Of a stretch of 64,000 nucleotides of DNA, positions 53,180-61,186 are shown in pieces. The notes beneath the pieces were generated by a model, which saw only the letters and a program-made list of their open reading frames with translations, had not been told where the DNA came from and ran no database searches. Both the position numbers and the translations under genes were made by a program. Within the stretch, counting starts at the first letter, position 1, and each line of letters begins with the position of its first letter. The DNA is from Aquibacillus saliphilus (GTDB lineage Bacteria; Bacillota; Bacilli; Bacillales; Amphibacillaceae): the NCBI RefSeq assembly GCF_020404745.1, contig NZ_JAIZAP010000005.1, forward strand, positions 62,001 through 126,000, written 5' to 3'.

Positions 53180-53405
53180 TTCAGCAGTATAAGTTAAATT
53201 TAACTCATTGCCTATAATAATGAATCATCCTTTCTGAATCTTAACAATAACAAGTTTACACTTGGTTAAATAATCTGACAATATTGATTTGTTCGACTCA
53301 GAAAGGATATATCTTTAGATTGCCTGATGTCAGAAATATAGTTCTCACATATCTAAAATACAATCTATTTCTTTTACTATTGTAAGTATTTCTTACAAAA
53401 GCCTA

Positions 53406-54293
53406 TTAGTTAGCTCCGCCTACAGGTACAACTGCTCCATCATATGTTTCTGTAATAAAGCTTTGGATTTCTTCTGTCTGTAGTACTTCTACTAACTTAT
53501 TAAGAGCTTCACTTTTTTCGTCTTCAGCGCGAGCAGCAATAACATTGACATAAGGCGAATCGGCACCTTCAATGAATAAAGAATCATCCAAAGGTGAAAG
53601 TCCTGCTTCGATTGCATAGTTTGTATTAATGGCTACTAAAGCATCTTCGTCTCTGTCATAAATTTCTGGTAAGACTGCTGCATCTACATCTGGAGAAAAA
53701 ACTAAGTCCAGTGGATTTTTAACAATGTCTTCAATAGTAGCACTTGCTTTGTTTACACCTTCAGCAAGCTGAATTAGACCTTGTGATTCAAATAAAGCAA
53801 GGATGCGACCATGATCTGGAACAGAACGGCTAATGATCACCTCTGTCCCTTTCGGAATTTCATCTACACTATTAATATTTTTAGAATAGACACCCATTGG
53901 CTCAATATGAATTCCACCAATATTCACAAAATCATAGCCAAATTCAGCAATTTGTGATTCTAAGTATGGTGTATGTTGAAAATAGTTAGCGTCTAACGTT
54001 CCATTATCTAGGTCCTCATTAGGAAAAATATAATCTTGATATTGTTCAATTACTATTGAAACACCTTCTTCTTCAAGAAGTGGTTTCGCTTGCTCTAAAA
54101 TTTCTGCGTGAGGCGTACTTGAAGCACCAACTGTAATTTCTGTAGGTTCACCTGTTTCATTTCCAGCAGTTTCCGATTCATTATCAGTTGCTTCATTCGC
54201 TTCATTTGAACTCTCATCTTCCTCAGAAGTTCCACATGCCGCTAGTACAATAATAAACAATGCTGTCAAAAATAGCGTTAAATACTTTTTCAT
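53406..54293 (-). CDS. metQ: Methionine ABC transporter substrate-binding lipoprotein MetQ
   Basis: A 295-residue NlpA-family lipoprotein. The lipobox is VLAAC (Cys about 20), followed by an acidic Glu/Asn/Ser-rich linker (22-50). The binding domain has ITVGASSTPHAEILEQAKP, DYIFPNEDLDNGTLDANYFQH, PYLES and GGIHIEPMGVYSKN, all typical of MetQ. It delivers D/L-methionine to MetI. Last gene of metNIQ. Confidence 0.94.
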   Translation of the reverse strand: MKKYLTLFLTALFIIVLAACGTSEEDESSNEANEATDNESETAGNETGEPTEITVGASSTPHAEILEQAKPLLEEEGVSIVIEQYQDYIFPNEDLDNGTLDANYFQHTPYLESQIAEFGYDFVNIGGIHIEPMGVYSKNINSVDEIPKGTEVIISRSVPDHGRILALFESQGLIQLAEGVNKASATIEDIVKNPLDLVFSPDVDAAVLPEIYDRDEDALVAINTNYAIEAGLSPLDDSLFIEGADSPYVNVIAARAEDEKSEALNKLVEVLQTEEIQSFITETYDGAVVPVGGAN

Positions 54294-54319
54294 CTTAATT
54301 CTCCCCTTTTTCTTTTTAT

Positions 54320-54988
54320 TTATCTTTTATCTAATTTGTTCGTAAAGAAGTCACCAATAAATTGAAAAATAAACACAATGATAACAATCAGTACTGTACA
54401 AACAAAGACCACATCGAAAGAACGACGTTGGAATCCATAGAAATAGGCAAAATCACCAAGGCCACCCGCACCAATAATACCTGCTACTGCTGTGTATCCA
54501 ATTAAAGCAATAGCTGTTACAGTAATTCCTGATACAAGTGCAGGCATTGATTCAGGTAATAGAACTTTAAAAATAATTGTTCTTGTTTTTGCACCCATCG
54601 ACTTCGCAGCTTCAATTACCCCTTTATCAACTTCCCTTAAGCCAATTTCAACCAGCCTTCCGTAAAATGGTGCAGATCCAATAATAAGTGCTGGTAAGGC
54701 TGCGTTTGGACCTCTGATTGTTCCGACAACAAAATCCGTGAATGGAAATAGTAGTAAAATTAAGATAATAAACGGAATTGCTCTGAACACATTAACAACT
54801 GTGGCAACAACAAAGTTTAATAGTTTATTTTGCCAAAGGCCCCCTCGGGCAGTTAAGTAAAGTAAGAGTCCTAATAAGATACCGAAGATAAACGTCCCAA
54901 CTAAGGAAATCAAAGTCATATAAAAGGTTTCACCAGTGGCTTCCCATAAGTCCGCTAACTTAACATTAGGAAAAAGTTCATTAAGCAT
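54320..54988 (-). CDS. metI: Methionine ABC transporter permease MetI
   Basis: A 222-residue permease with about five helices. VATVVNVFRAIPFIILILLL (about 68-88) and the EAA loop EAAKSMGAKTRTIIFKVLLPESMP (about 133-156) are characteristic. The start ATG 54988 overlaps the end of metN (ATGCTTAA), with GGAGGTGG upstream, so the two are coupled. Known as metP in B. subtilis nomenclature. Confidence 0.93.
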   Translation of the reverse strand: MLNELFPNVKLADLWEATGETFYMTLISLVGTFIFGILLGLLLYLTARGGLWQNKLLNFVVATVVNVFRAIPFIILILLLFPFTDFVVGTIRGPNAALPALIIGSAPFYGRLVEIGLREVDKGVIEAAKSMGAKTRTIIFKVLLPESMPALVSGITVTAIALIGYTAVAGIIGAGGLGDFAYFYGFQRRSFDVVFVCTVLIVIIVFIFQFIGDFFTNKLDKR

Positions 54989-56006
54989 TTGGTGCCACCT
55001 CCACTTCAACTGAAGTAGATGTAATAAATTCCATTGCTCTATTTATTTCCTTATCGTTTCCATCAATATGGACAACTAATGTTCCATAAGCACCTTTTTG
55101 CGTTTGAGTAATCTTACCTTGCAAGATATTAACATCTATATCAAAGTCTTTAGCGACTCTACTTATTAAAGCTCGATTCGTTGTTTCACCAACAAAATGC
55201 AATCTAATAACTGTGCCTGTTGTATATTCCTTTGTTAAAAATTCATATGCCTCATCTTGTTCCTTATCGCCCATTACCTGTTCTACAAATTTTCTTGTTA
55301 CTGGTCGATTAGGATGTAAAAACACATCAAGTACTTCTCCATGCTCAACTATTTGTCCATTTTCCATAACAGCTACTCGGTGACAAATTTTCCGAATCAC
55401 GTGCATCTCGTGAGTAATTAATATAATAGTTAGTCCTAATTTCTGATTAATATCAGTTAAAAGCCTTAGGATCGAATCAGTTGTTTCAGGGTCTAAGGCA
55501 GAAGTTGCTTCATCACAAAGCAATACTTTAGGATTATTAGCCAATGCCCTGGCAATACCAACTCGCTGTTTTTGGCCACCACTTAACTCAGACGGATATG
55601 AATCTTCTCTACCAGATAAACCAACCAATTTAATTAGTTCATCTACCCTCTCTAACCTCTCCGTTCTAGGAACACCCGCTATCTCTAATGGGAAGGCAAT
55701 ATTTTCTTTGATCGTTCTAGACCATAACAAGTTAAAATGTTGAAAAATCATGCCAATTTCTTGCCTAGATATCCGAAGATCTTTCTGGTTTAAAGACGTG
55801 ATATCTTGTCCATCAATGATGATTTGGCCATCTGTTGGGTCCTCTAACCGGTTAATAAGTCTAATGAAAGTACTTTTACCAGCGCCACTATATCCGATCA
55901 CTCCAAATATTTCACCTTTTTTTATTTCAAGGTTTAGGTCATCAACCGCTTGAATCGTATTAGAATTTGTTGTAAATACTTTTTTTAAACCATTTATTTT
56001 AATCAG
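54981..56006 (-). CDS. metN: Methionine ABC transporter ATPase MetN
   Basis: A 341-residue ATPase. Walker A is GYSGAGKST (about 38-46), the signature LSGGQKQRVGIARAL, and Walker B KVLLCDEATSALDPET. A C-terminal NIL (ACT-like) regulatory domain (about 265-341) binds methionine and inhibits transport. The best ribosome site, AGGAGG, is eight bases before CTG 56006, which gives a protein of the usual length beginning IKINGLKKVF after the initiator. ATG 56024 would put the site inside the gene. CTG initiation is inferred. Controlled by the SAM-I riboswitch upstream. Confidence 0.92.
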   Translation of the reverse strand: MIKINGLKKVFTTNSNTIQAVDDLNLEIKKGEIFGVIGYSGAGKSTFIRLINRLEDPTDGQIIIDGQDITSLNQKDLRISRQEIGMIFQHFNLLWSRTIKENIAFPLEIAGVPRTERLERVDELIKLVGLSGREDSYPSELSGGQKQRVGIARALANNPKVLLCDEATSALDPETTDSILRLLTDINQKLGLTIILITHEMHVIRKICHRVAVMENGQIVEHGEVLDVFLHPNRPVTRKFVEQVMGDKEQDEAYEFLTKEYTTGTVIRLHFVGETTNRALISRVAKDFDIDVNILQGKITQTQKGAYGTLVVHIDGNDKEINRAMEFITSTSVEVEVAPNA

Positions 56007-56096
56007 GGTTTTTCCTCCTAACATTCGGCATACGTTCAATAAGGAAACATAGATTTCTCTTATCCTAACCATTCCAAAAATTATTAAACAAGAACA

Positions 56097-56165
56097 AAAG
56101 CGCAGGCGCCCTGCGTACACCAGATCTTGCTGTGGCTAACTTAGTAATTAATTATCCACACCAGT
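56097..56165. repeat. Fragment of Bacillaceae intergenic repeat
   Basis: AAAAGCGCAGGCGCC followed by TCTTGCTGTGG and TTATCCACA resembles a cut-down copy of the repeats at 17855 and 20572. It lies between the SAM-I riboswitch and metN, i.e. within the metN leader. Confidence 0.4.
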
Positions 56166-56187
56166 CCATTTTAATTTCTAGACAAAT

Positions 56188-56362
56188 TAAAAAACGCCTC
56201 CTGTTCAGAGAACAGAAAGACGCAGAGTCAAGTACTTTCAGTTCTCTCATCTGCCAAAGCTTTCACACTTCGCAGGAATTGGCACCATTTTAAACAGTTA
56301 CTGTTTAACGGTTGCCGGGTTTCATCGGGCCAGCCCCTCCACCTCTCTTGATAAGAGATTAC
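56188..56362 (-). promoter_or_regulatory. SAM-I riboswitch (S-box) with terminator
   Basis: Minus strand. Conserved words in order: CTTATCAAGAGAGGTGGAGGG, CTGGCCCGATGAAACCCGGCA, TGGTGCCAATTCCTGC and TTTGGCAGATGAGAGAA. P1 pairs ATCTCTTATC with GATGAGAGA. The aptamer is about 56240-56362. The terminator GCGTCTTTCTGTTC/GAACAGGAGGCG plus TTTTTT lies at 56188-56224. SAM binding should shut off metNIQ. Confidence 0.95.
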
Positions 56363-56519
56363 TTATATTTTTTTGAATGGTTTATAACGCTAAACAAAAT
56401 TCTAGCATGGGTGAATTACGGGTGTCAATAAATTATTCTTACAAATACATTAAATACTTTATCTACACACTAATAATCGTTATGATTGTTTTGAATGAAA
56501 TAAGTTTGGAGTGAAAAAA

Positions 56520-56951
56520 ATGAAAGCACCATTATTTAAATTACCTTATATTAACAAGGATGAAAACTATACTTTATCTGACGATTTAGGCAATATAGTT
56601 CTGATTACCTTTTGGACCTCGTGGTGTGCTGATTGTGGAGTTGATTTACCAATGAAGGAAAAATTTTTTAATTCCCTAAAAAGTAGTAAGGTTAAAATGC
56701 TAACCATTAATGTCTCAGGTAGAGAACGGAATTATGATTCTCCTAGAAGATATGCAGAAAAATATTTAACACAAACCAATCTTATGGACTTGGGGCGTGA
56801 AGTCTATGATTTGTATCAATGTTCAGGGGTGCCAACAACAATCATCATTGATGTTAACGGAGAAATTCACGAACAATTTGATGACAAAACAAACTTCTTA
56901 TCAATAGTGGAATCAATGGGAAAGCTAATCGATAAGGATAAAAAGTTTTGA
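56520..56951 (+). CDS. TlpA/ResA-like thioredoxin-fold protein
   Basis: A 143-residue thioredoxin-like protein. The active site is WCADC (about 36-40) in LITFWTSWCADCGVD; the cis-Pro is in CSGVPTTIIID. There is no obvious signal peptide or membrane anchor, unlike ResA, so it may be cytoplasmic. ATG 56520 follows GGAGTGA; GTG 56511 gives three more residues. It faces the yusE-like gene, with which it shares a terminator. Redox partner unknown. Confidence 0.82.
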   Translation: MKAPLFKLPYINKDENYTLSDDLGNIVLITFWTSWCADCGVDLPMKEKFFNSLKSSKVKMLTINVSGRERNYDSPRRYAEKYLTQTNLMDLGREVYDLYQCSGVPTTIIIDVNGEIHEQFDDKTNFLSIVESMGKLIDKDKKF

Positions 56952-56961
56952 ATAATAAAAA

Positions 56962-56986
56962 GATCAGAAACATCTCATTTCTGATC
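56962..56986. terminator. Bidirectional terminator
   Basis: GATCAGAAA and TTTCTGATC form a 9-bp stem followed by AAAAAA on one side and preceded by AAAAA on the other. The stop codon of the yusE-like gene (56975-56977) lies in the loop. Confidence 0.7.
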
Positions 56987-57292
56987 AAAAAACTTTAGTA
57001 CATAGTTATAAATGTTTGTGACAGATTCAAAAGCATAGATACTATCTGCCATCTTCCCATTTCTCATTACCAATAGACATGGGACACTTCTGATTTGATT
57101 ATGTATCATAAATTCTGGAAATAAGGAAGCGTTCATATCATAGAAAAAATCATCTTCAAATAGATGCTCAATTGTCTCAAGCATCCTTCTGGCTACCTTA
57201 CAAGTACCACAGAGTGGCGTCTGAATGAAAATAAACGTGTATTCATTATCATTAATTACATTAGTAATTGTATCCGTATCAGCTAATTTCAT
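56975..57292 (-). CDS. yusE: YusE-like thioredoxin-family protein
   Basis: A 105-residue thioredoxin-fold protein. The redox site is CGTC (about 28-31) in TPLCGTCKVARRML; the cis-Pro follows in RSVPCLLVM. It lacks a signal peptide. Position before yusF and gcvH is the same as B. subtilis yusE. Thiol-disulfide exchange is likely; the partner is unknown. Confidence 0.85.
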   Translation of the reverse strand: MKLADTDTITNVINDNEYTFIFIQTPLCGTCKVARRMLETIEHLFEDDFFYDMNASLFPEFMIHNQIRSVPCLLVMRNGKMADSIYAFESVTNIYNYVLKFFDQK

Positions 57293-57309
57293 TTCTTATC
57301 AACAGCCTT

Positions 57310-57660
57310 CTAAGTTAAAAAAATTGGATCGATAGCAAATCTACTGCCTAGTAGGGCAGTTGCTAACTCCGATTCTGGAGTTGCAGCTACCTCTCGATAA
57401 GTTTTATCAATATAAATATGTTCTGCATGTGGCAATTCAAATGATAACTGCTTACGCAACTTTTGCCCAGCGTTATCTTCGTCAACCAAGATAAAGACAT
57501 CCTTGTTATCAAGATCAAAGTTAATTAACAATTCCTCTAACCGTTCAATTCCCAACGTTCCATTCGTGCAAATAATTTTGACTTCTTCATTGATTATTTT
57601 TTCAATTTGCATTTTATCTGTCCGGCCCTCTACAATTATTACTTTTTCTATATCCGTCAT
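57310..57660 (-). CDS. yusF: YusF-like Toprim-domain protein
   Basis: A 116-residue protein that is almost all Toprim domain. The catalytic Glu is in IIVEGRTDK (about 9-17) and the DxD metal motif in FILVDEDNAGQ (about 55-65). Small Toprim proteins of this kind are thought to act in RNA or DNA processing (RNase M5-like fold). Function of YusF is not established. Seventeen bases separate it from yusE, so the two are probably co-transcribed. Confidence 0.85.
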   Translation of the reverse strand: MTDIEKVIIVEGRTDKMQIEKIINEEVKIICTNGTLGIERLEELLINFDLDNKDVFILVDEDNAGQKLRKQLSFELPHAEHIYIDKTYREVAATPESELATALLGSRFAIDPIFLT

Positions 57661-57727
57661 AGCTTACCACCTACTTATCGTATAGATATCATAGCTATAG
57701 TATAAGGAAAAAAGACAATTTAATAAT

Positions 57728-57759
57728 AATCCCCTGTTACAGACTAGTAACAAGGGATT
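57728..57759 (-). terminator. Terminator of gcvH
   Basis: Minus strand: AATCCCTTGTTAC pairs with GTAACAGGGGATT around a 6-base loop and is followed by ATTATTAAATT. It lies about 75 bases beyond the gcvH stop. Confidence 0.65.
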
Positions 57760-57835
57760 TTCTCTATTGCTTCTAATACATTGTATTATCATTTTACATT
57801 TTTATGAACATAATACAAAATGATTTAATTTTGAC

Positions 57836-58222
57836 TTAATCCTCTTCTTTAATCATTTGTTCGTATTCTTCAGCAGTCATTAGATTATCAATTTCTGATA
57901 AGTCATTTGGTTCAACAACAATCATCCATGCTTTATCATAAGGCGACTCATTAACAAACTCTGGACTGGAATCTAGTTCCGCGTTTACCTCGACAACCTT
58001 ACCACTTATTGGGGCATAGAGTTCTGATACAGTCTTTACTGACTCAACACTACCAAAGGGCTCATCCTCTTCTAACACATCACCCTCTTCTGGTAGTTCA
58101 ACAAACACGATATCTCCTAGTTCGGCCTGCGCATGATCTGTAATCCCAATTCGTACTTTATCTCCTTCAACTTTCACCCATTCATGTTCTTCTGAGTAGC
58201 GTAATTCATTTGGTAAACTCAT
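57836..58222 (-). CDS. gcvH: Glycine cleavage system H protein
   Basis: A 128-residue lipoyl carrier. The lipoylated Lys lies in [19 protein letters not shown] (about residue 63), and [20 protein letters not shown] forms the first strands. It shuttles the aminomethyl group between the P, T and L proteins; in Bacillus it also serves as the lipoyl relay for the 2-oxoacid dehydrogenases. TGGAGG precedes ATG 58222. Single gene with its own terminator, in B. subtilis order. Confidence 0.96.
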   Translation of the reverse strand: MSLPNELRYSEEHEWVKVEGDKVRIGITDHAQAELGDIVFVELPEEGDVLEEDEPFGSVESVKTVSELYAPISGKVVEVNAELDSSPEFVNESPYDKAWMIVVEPNDLSEIDNLMTAEEYEQMIKEED

Positions 58223-58298
58223 GTTATAACCTCCATTAAAATAAAGTCCATTTATAAATATAAAAGCTAGTCGCTTTTATTTCCAATATTTCGCACAC

Positions 58299-58655
58299 CT
58301 ATTTCCAAGTTTGCTCAAAAAACTCTTCTTTAAAACCTAGTGAAACATTATGTCCATCAGTTATTATTGGTCTCTTTATCAACATACCATCTGAAACAAG
58401 CCAGTCCAACATCTCACTATCAGTAGCATCCTTTAGTTTATCCTTCAATCCTAAATCTCGATATTTTTTTCCACTAGTATTGAAAAATTTCTTTATAGGA
58501 TAATTACTAACATTTATAATTTCTTGTAATTCTTCTTTCGTCGGAGTGTCCTCAACCATATGTACCGTCCTAAACTCAACGTCATTAGCTTCAAGCCATT
58601 TTTTCGCTTTTTGACATGTTCCACACTTCGGATACCAATAAAAAGTTACAGTCAT
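58299..58655 (-). CDS. yusI: YusI-like ArsC/Spx-family protein
   Basis: A 118-residue thioredoxin-fold protein of the ArsC/Spx family. It has a CGTCQKAKKWL motif at 11-21, the YPIKKFFNTSGKKYR segment, and GMLIKRPIITDG near residue 93. The CxxC is also found in Spx, but the protein is shorter and lacks the Spx C-terminus; the family is generally of unknown function. Position between gcvH and fadE matches B. subtilis yusI. Confidence 0.88.
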   Translation of the reverse strand: MTVTFYWYPKCGTCQKAKKWLEANDVEFRTVHMVEDTPTKEELQEIINVSNYPIKKFFNTSGKKYRDLGLKDKLKDATDSEMLDWLVSDGMLIKRPIITDGHNVSLGFKEEFFEQTWK

Positions 58656-58825
58656 TCAAAAACCTCCTTTTATAAAAACATTTTATCATATTCCTTATTT
58701 GTATAATAAAAATTCACGCTGTTTTCCAAAAGATTATTGTTTTTGACACAATAACTATAAAATGCGACGTAACTTTTGCATGAACTTGCTATCTTTCACT
58801 CTAATTGAATTGACTGCCATACGGT

Positions 58826-58952
58826 CGCTTCAGCAGAATACTTCGCTTTCCGTGGGCACGGCCTTAGCCTCCTCAGAATCAAAGAACGATTCTTCCGGGG
58901 TCTTCGGCTCGTGCTGTTCCCACTGGAGTCTTCGTATTCTGCCTACGCTGGG
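58826..58952 (-). repeat. GC-rich Bacillaceae repeat, minus-oriented copy
   Basis: Read on the minus strand it shares CGAAGACTCC, GCACGAG, GACCCCG, GAGGAGGCT and CGGAAAGCGAAG with the plus-strand copy at 59037-59157. This repeat type is common in Bacillaceae intergenic DNA. It lies inside element B. Confidence 0.7.
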
Positions 58953-59036
58953 TAATCGTGTTCTGGTTAATGAGTGGCTATATGCCTTGAAATCAACGTT
59001 CCGTGTTATTTCCCATTTGAACAGAAAGCTATTCTA

Positions 59037-59157
59037 AGCGGAGGAAATACTCGAAGACTCCTGCGGGAGGAAAGGCATAGATGAGACCCCGCAGTGCGCA
59101 GCACGAGGAGGCTCAGCAGCCACCCGCGGAAAGCGAAGAGTATTTCCGCAGCGCTGA
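59037..59157 (+). repeat. GC-rich Bacillaceae repeat, plus-oriented copy
   Basis: Contains CGAAGACTCCTGCGGGAGG, GAGACCCCGCAG, CACGAGGAGGCTCAG and CCGCGGAAAGCGAAG, the familiar form of a folded intergenic repeat in this family. It is the inverted partner of 58826-58952. G+C content is far above its surroundings. Confidence 0.75.
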
Positions 59158-59326
59158 CATAGCACTCATCTTATAAAGAATATAAAAGGAAAACTACATT
59201 GCAGTTACGTCGCAATTTCTATCAACTCCGAAGATTTACAACAACACTTACATAAGAAAGATCAAAATATTCGACAATTGTATTACAATAGATAAATTTT
59301 AATCATACTTGAGATAATGATAATAA

Positions 59327-59362
59327 AAAAATCCCCCATTAAATTTCAACAGGGGAAAAGAA
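59327..59362 (-). terminator. Terminator of the fad operon
   Basis: Minus strand: TCCCCTG pairs with the TGGGGGA end of the arm, followed by TTTTTTTATTATC. It lies about 20 bases after the fadE stop. Confidence 0.7.
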
Positions 59363-59380
59363 ATCTATTTAGTTACTTTT

Positions 59381-61165
59381 CTAGACTACGTATTTTTCTT
59401 CACTAATAATCGCTTTAGCAACTTCTCGTTTTTTCGCAATAACATTTGTTGGATCATGTCTAGTTAGCTTACGCATTGCTGAGAGTGTAACTCTTAATGT
59501 ATCACCCGATTCACTGGCGATAATTGTTTCTTTTGCGTGTGCTTCAATTCGGTTAAAAGCCTCTTGAACATAAACTTCTGTGTAGAGAATCTTTTGGTGG
59601 TTCTTTTCTTCTCCATTTCTCAATATAGCTTTTTCCGTTCTTAGAATGGCAGATTCCATGTTATAGACCTCAGAAACAATATCTGCAATGTTGGCTAATA
59701 TTTCTTGCTCTTGTTCTAATTTTTGACCGAATTTTTGAGCAGCTATCCCTGCAGATAGCAAACCGATTTTTTTAGCATTTTTCAGTAAATACTTTTCCTT
59801 TTCTAATGTATCCGTTCCAACATCTTCAGGCATTAGCATCATTAGTTCTTCTTGTAAAGCTTGTGCCCTTTGCAATAACGGAAGTTCTCCTTTGATGGCC
59901 TTCTTCATTAAAGTTCCGGGAATTAACAATCGATTAATTTCATTTGTTCCTTCAAATATTCGTTGTATTCTAGAATCACGATACATCCGTTCCACTTCAT
60001 ACTCTTGCATAAAGCCATAACCACCGTGTATTTGAACCGCTTCATCCACAACAAAGTCCATCAGTTCGGTTCCAAATACTTTGTTTAATGAACACTCAAT
60101 TTGGTACTCTGCGATTGCTTTTGCAATCTCTTTTCCGTCTCTTAGCTCATCCTCAGTCAGTTTCCCCATTCGTTGTTCAAACAGACCAACAGTTCTATAA
60201 ACAGCACTCTCATTTACATACGTATTGGTAGCCATCGTTGCTAACTTTTCTTGAATAAGAGCAAATTTTGAAATCTGTGTATTAAATTGTTTCCGTTGAT
60301 TCGCATACTTGGCAGAAAGCTCTATACCTCTTTTTGCTCCACCAATTCCACCAACAGCTAGTTTATAGCGACCAACATTTAATATATTAAAAGCAATCAC
60401 GTGTCCTCTCCCAATTTCTCCTAATACATTTTCTACTGGTACTTTCGCTTCATCTAAAACAACTGTCCGTGTAGAAGAGCTTTTAATTCCCATTTTCTTT
60501 TCTTCAGGACCAGTTGATACTCCAGGAAAGTCCCGTTCAACGATAAATGCAGTAAATTTATCACCATCAATTTGAGCATAGACAATAAATACATCTGCGA
60601 ATGCAGAGTTCGTTATCCATTGTTTTTCACCATTTAAAATATAGTGCGTTCCTTCCTCATTTAACTTAGCACTTGTTTTCGCTCCTAAAGCATCTGAACC
60701 CGATCCCGGTTCAGTTAATGCATAAGCCGCTAGTTTCTCTCCTGTTGCTAAATCAGGCAAGTATTTTTGTTTTTGCTCCTCTGTGCCAAAGAACACAATA
60801 GGCAATGTTCCAATTCCTACATGTGCCCCATGAGTGACTGAAAATCCACCAGATCGAGCAAATTTTTCAGTAATTAATGAAGAACTAATTTTGTCTAAAC
60901 CTAGTCCACCATACTCTTCAGGGATATCAACACCTAGAAGTCCCAATTCTCCTGCTTTTTTTAATAACTCAACAGAGTGCTCAAATTGATGATCCTCTAA
61001 TAAATCAACTTTTGGAATTACCTCTCCTATAACAAAATCCTCTGTTGTTTTTGCAATCATACGATGTTCTTCTGTAAAGTCCTCTGGTGTTATAATATCT
61101 TCTGGTGCTAAATCTTCAGTAATGAATGCTCCACCCTTAAAAACTTTTTCTTTAGTTTCTCCCAT
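59381..61165 (-). CDS. fadE: Acyl-CoA dehydrogenase FadE
   Basis: A 594-residue flavoprotein catalysing the first beta-oxidation step. The acyl-CoA dehydrogenase core (about 30-400) shows ALTEPGSGSDALGAKT, WITNSAFADVFIVYAQ, GGIGGAKRGIELS, QIHGGYGFMQEYEVERMYRDSRIQRIFEGTNEI with the catalytic Glu region, and IPGTLMKKA. A C-terminal extension of about 170 residues is typical of the YusJ/VLCAD-like subgroup. Third gene of fadN-fadA-fadE, 21 bases after fadA. Confidence 0.94.
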   Translation of the reverse strand: MGETKEKVFKGGAFITEDLAPEDIITPEDFTEEHRMIAKTTEDFVIGEVIPKVDLLEDHQFEHSVELLKKAGELGLLGVDIPEEYGGLGLDKISSSLITEKFARSGGFSVTHGAHVGIGTLPIVFFGTEEQKQKYLPDLATGEKLAAYALTEPGSGSDALGAKTSAKLNEEGTHYILNGEKQWITNSAFADVFIVYAQIDGDKFTAFIVERDFPGVSTGPEEKKMGIKSSSTRTVVLDEAKVPVENVLGEIGRGHVIAFNILNVGRYKLAVGGIGGAKRGIELSAKYANQRKQFNTQISKFALIQEKLATMATNTYVNESAVYRTVGLFEQRMGKLTEDELRDGKEIAKAIAEYQIECSLNKVFGTELMDFVVDEAVQIHGGYGFMQEYEVERMYRDSRIQRIFEGTNEINRLLIPGTLMKKAIKGELPLLQRAQALQEELMMLMPEDVGTDTLEKEKYLLKNAKKIGLLSAGIAAQKFGQKLEQEQEILANIADIVSEVYNMESAILRTEKAILRNGEEKNHQKILYTEVYVQEAFNRIEAHAKETIIASESGDTLRVTLSAMRKLTRHDPTNVIAKKREVAKAIISEEKYVV

Positions 61166-61186
61166 AATAACGCTCCCCTTCTTATC

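Larger units (their letters stand above)
58718..59262. repeat. Terminal-inverted-repeat element B
   Basis: TGCGACGTAAC at 58763-58773 is inverted as GTTACGTCGCA at 59204-59214. Outer flanks match those of element A at 3398-3930 (CTGTTTTC, AGATTATT, GACACAA, AACTATA; TCTATCAACT, CAACAACA). The distance between inner ends is nearly the same (452 and 454 bp), but the contents differ: here two GC-rich repeats face each other. No gene is present. It fills the yusI-fadE gap. Confidence 0.65.

Noticed and set aside
54981-56120. MetN with a 38-residue N-terminal extension
   Set aside because: The extra residues overlap the leader between riboswitch and ribosome site and do not match MetN.
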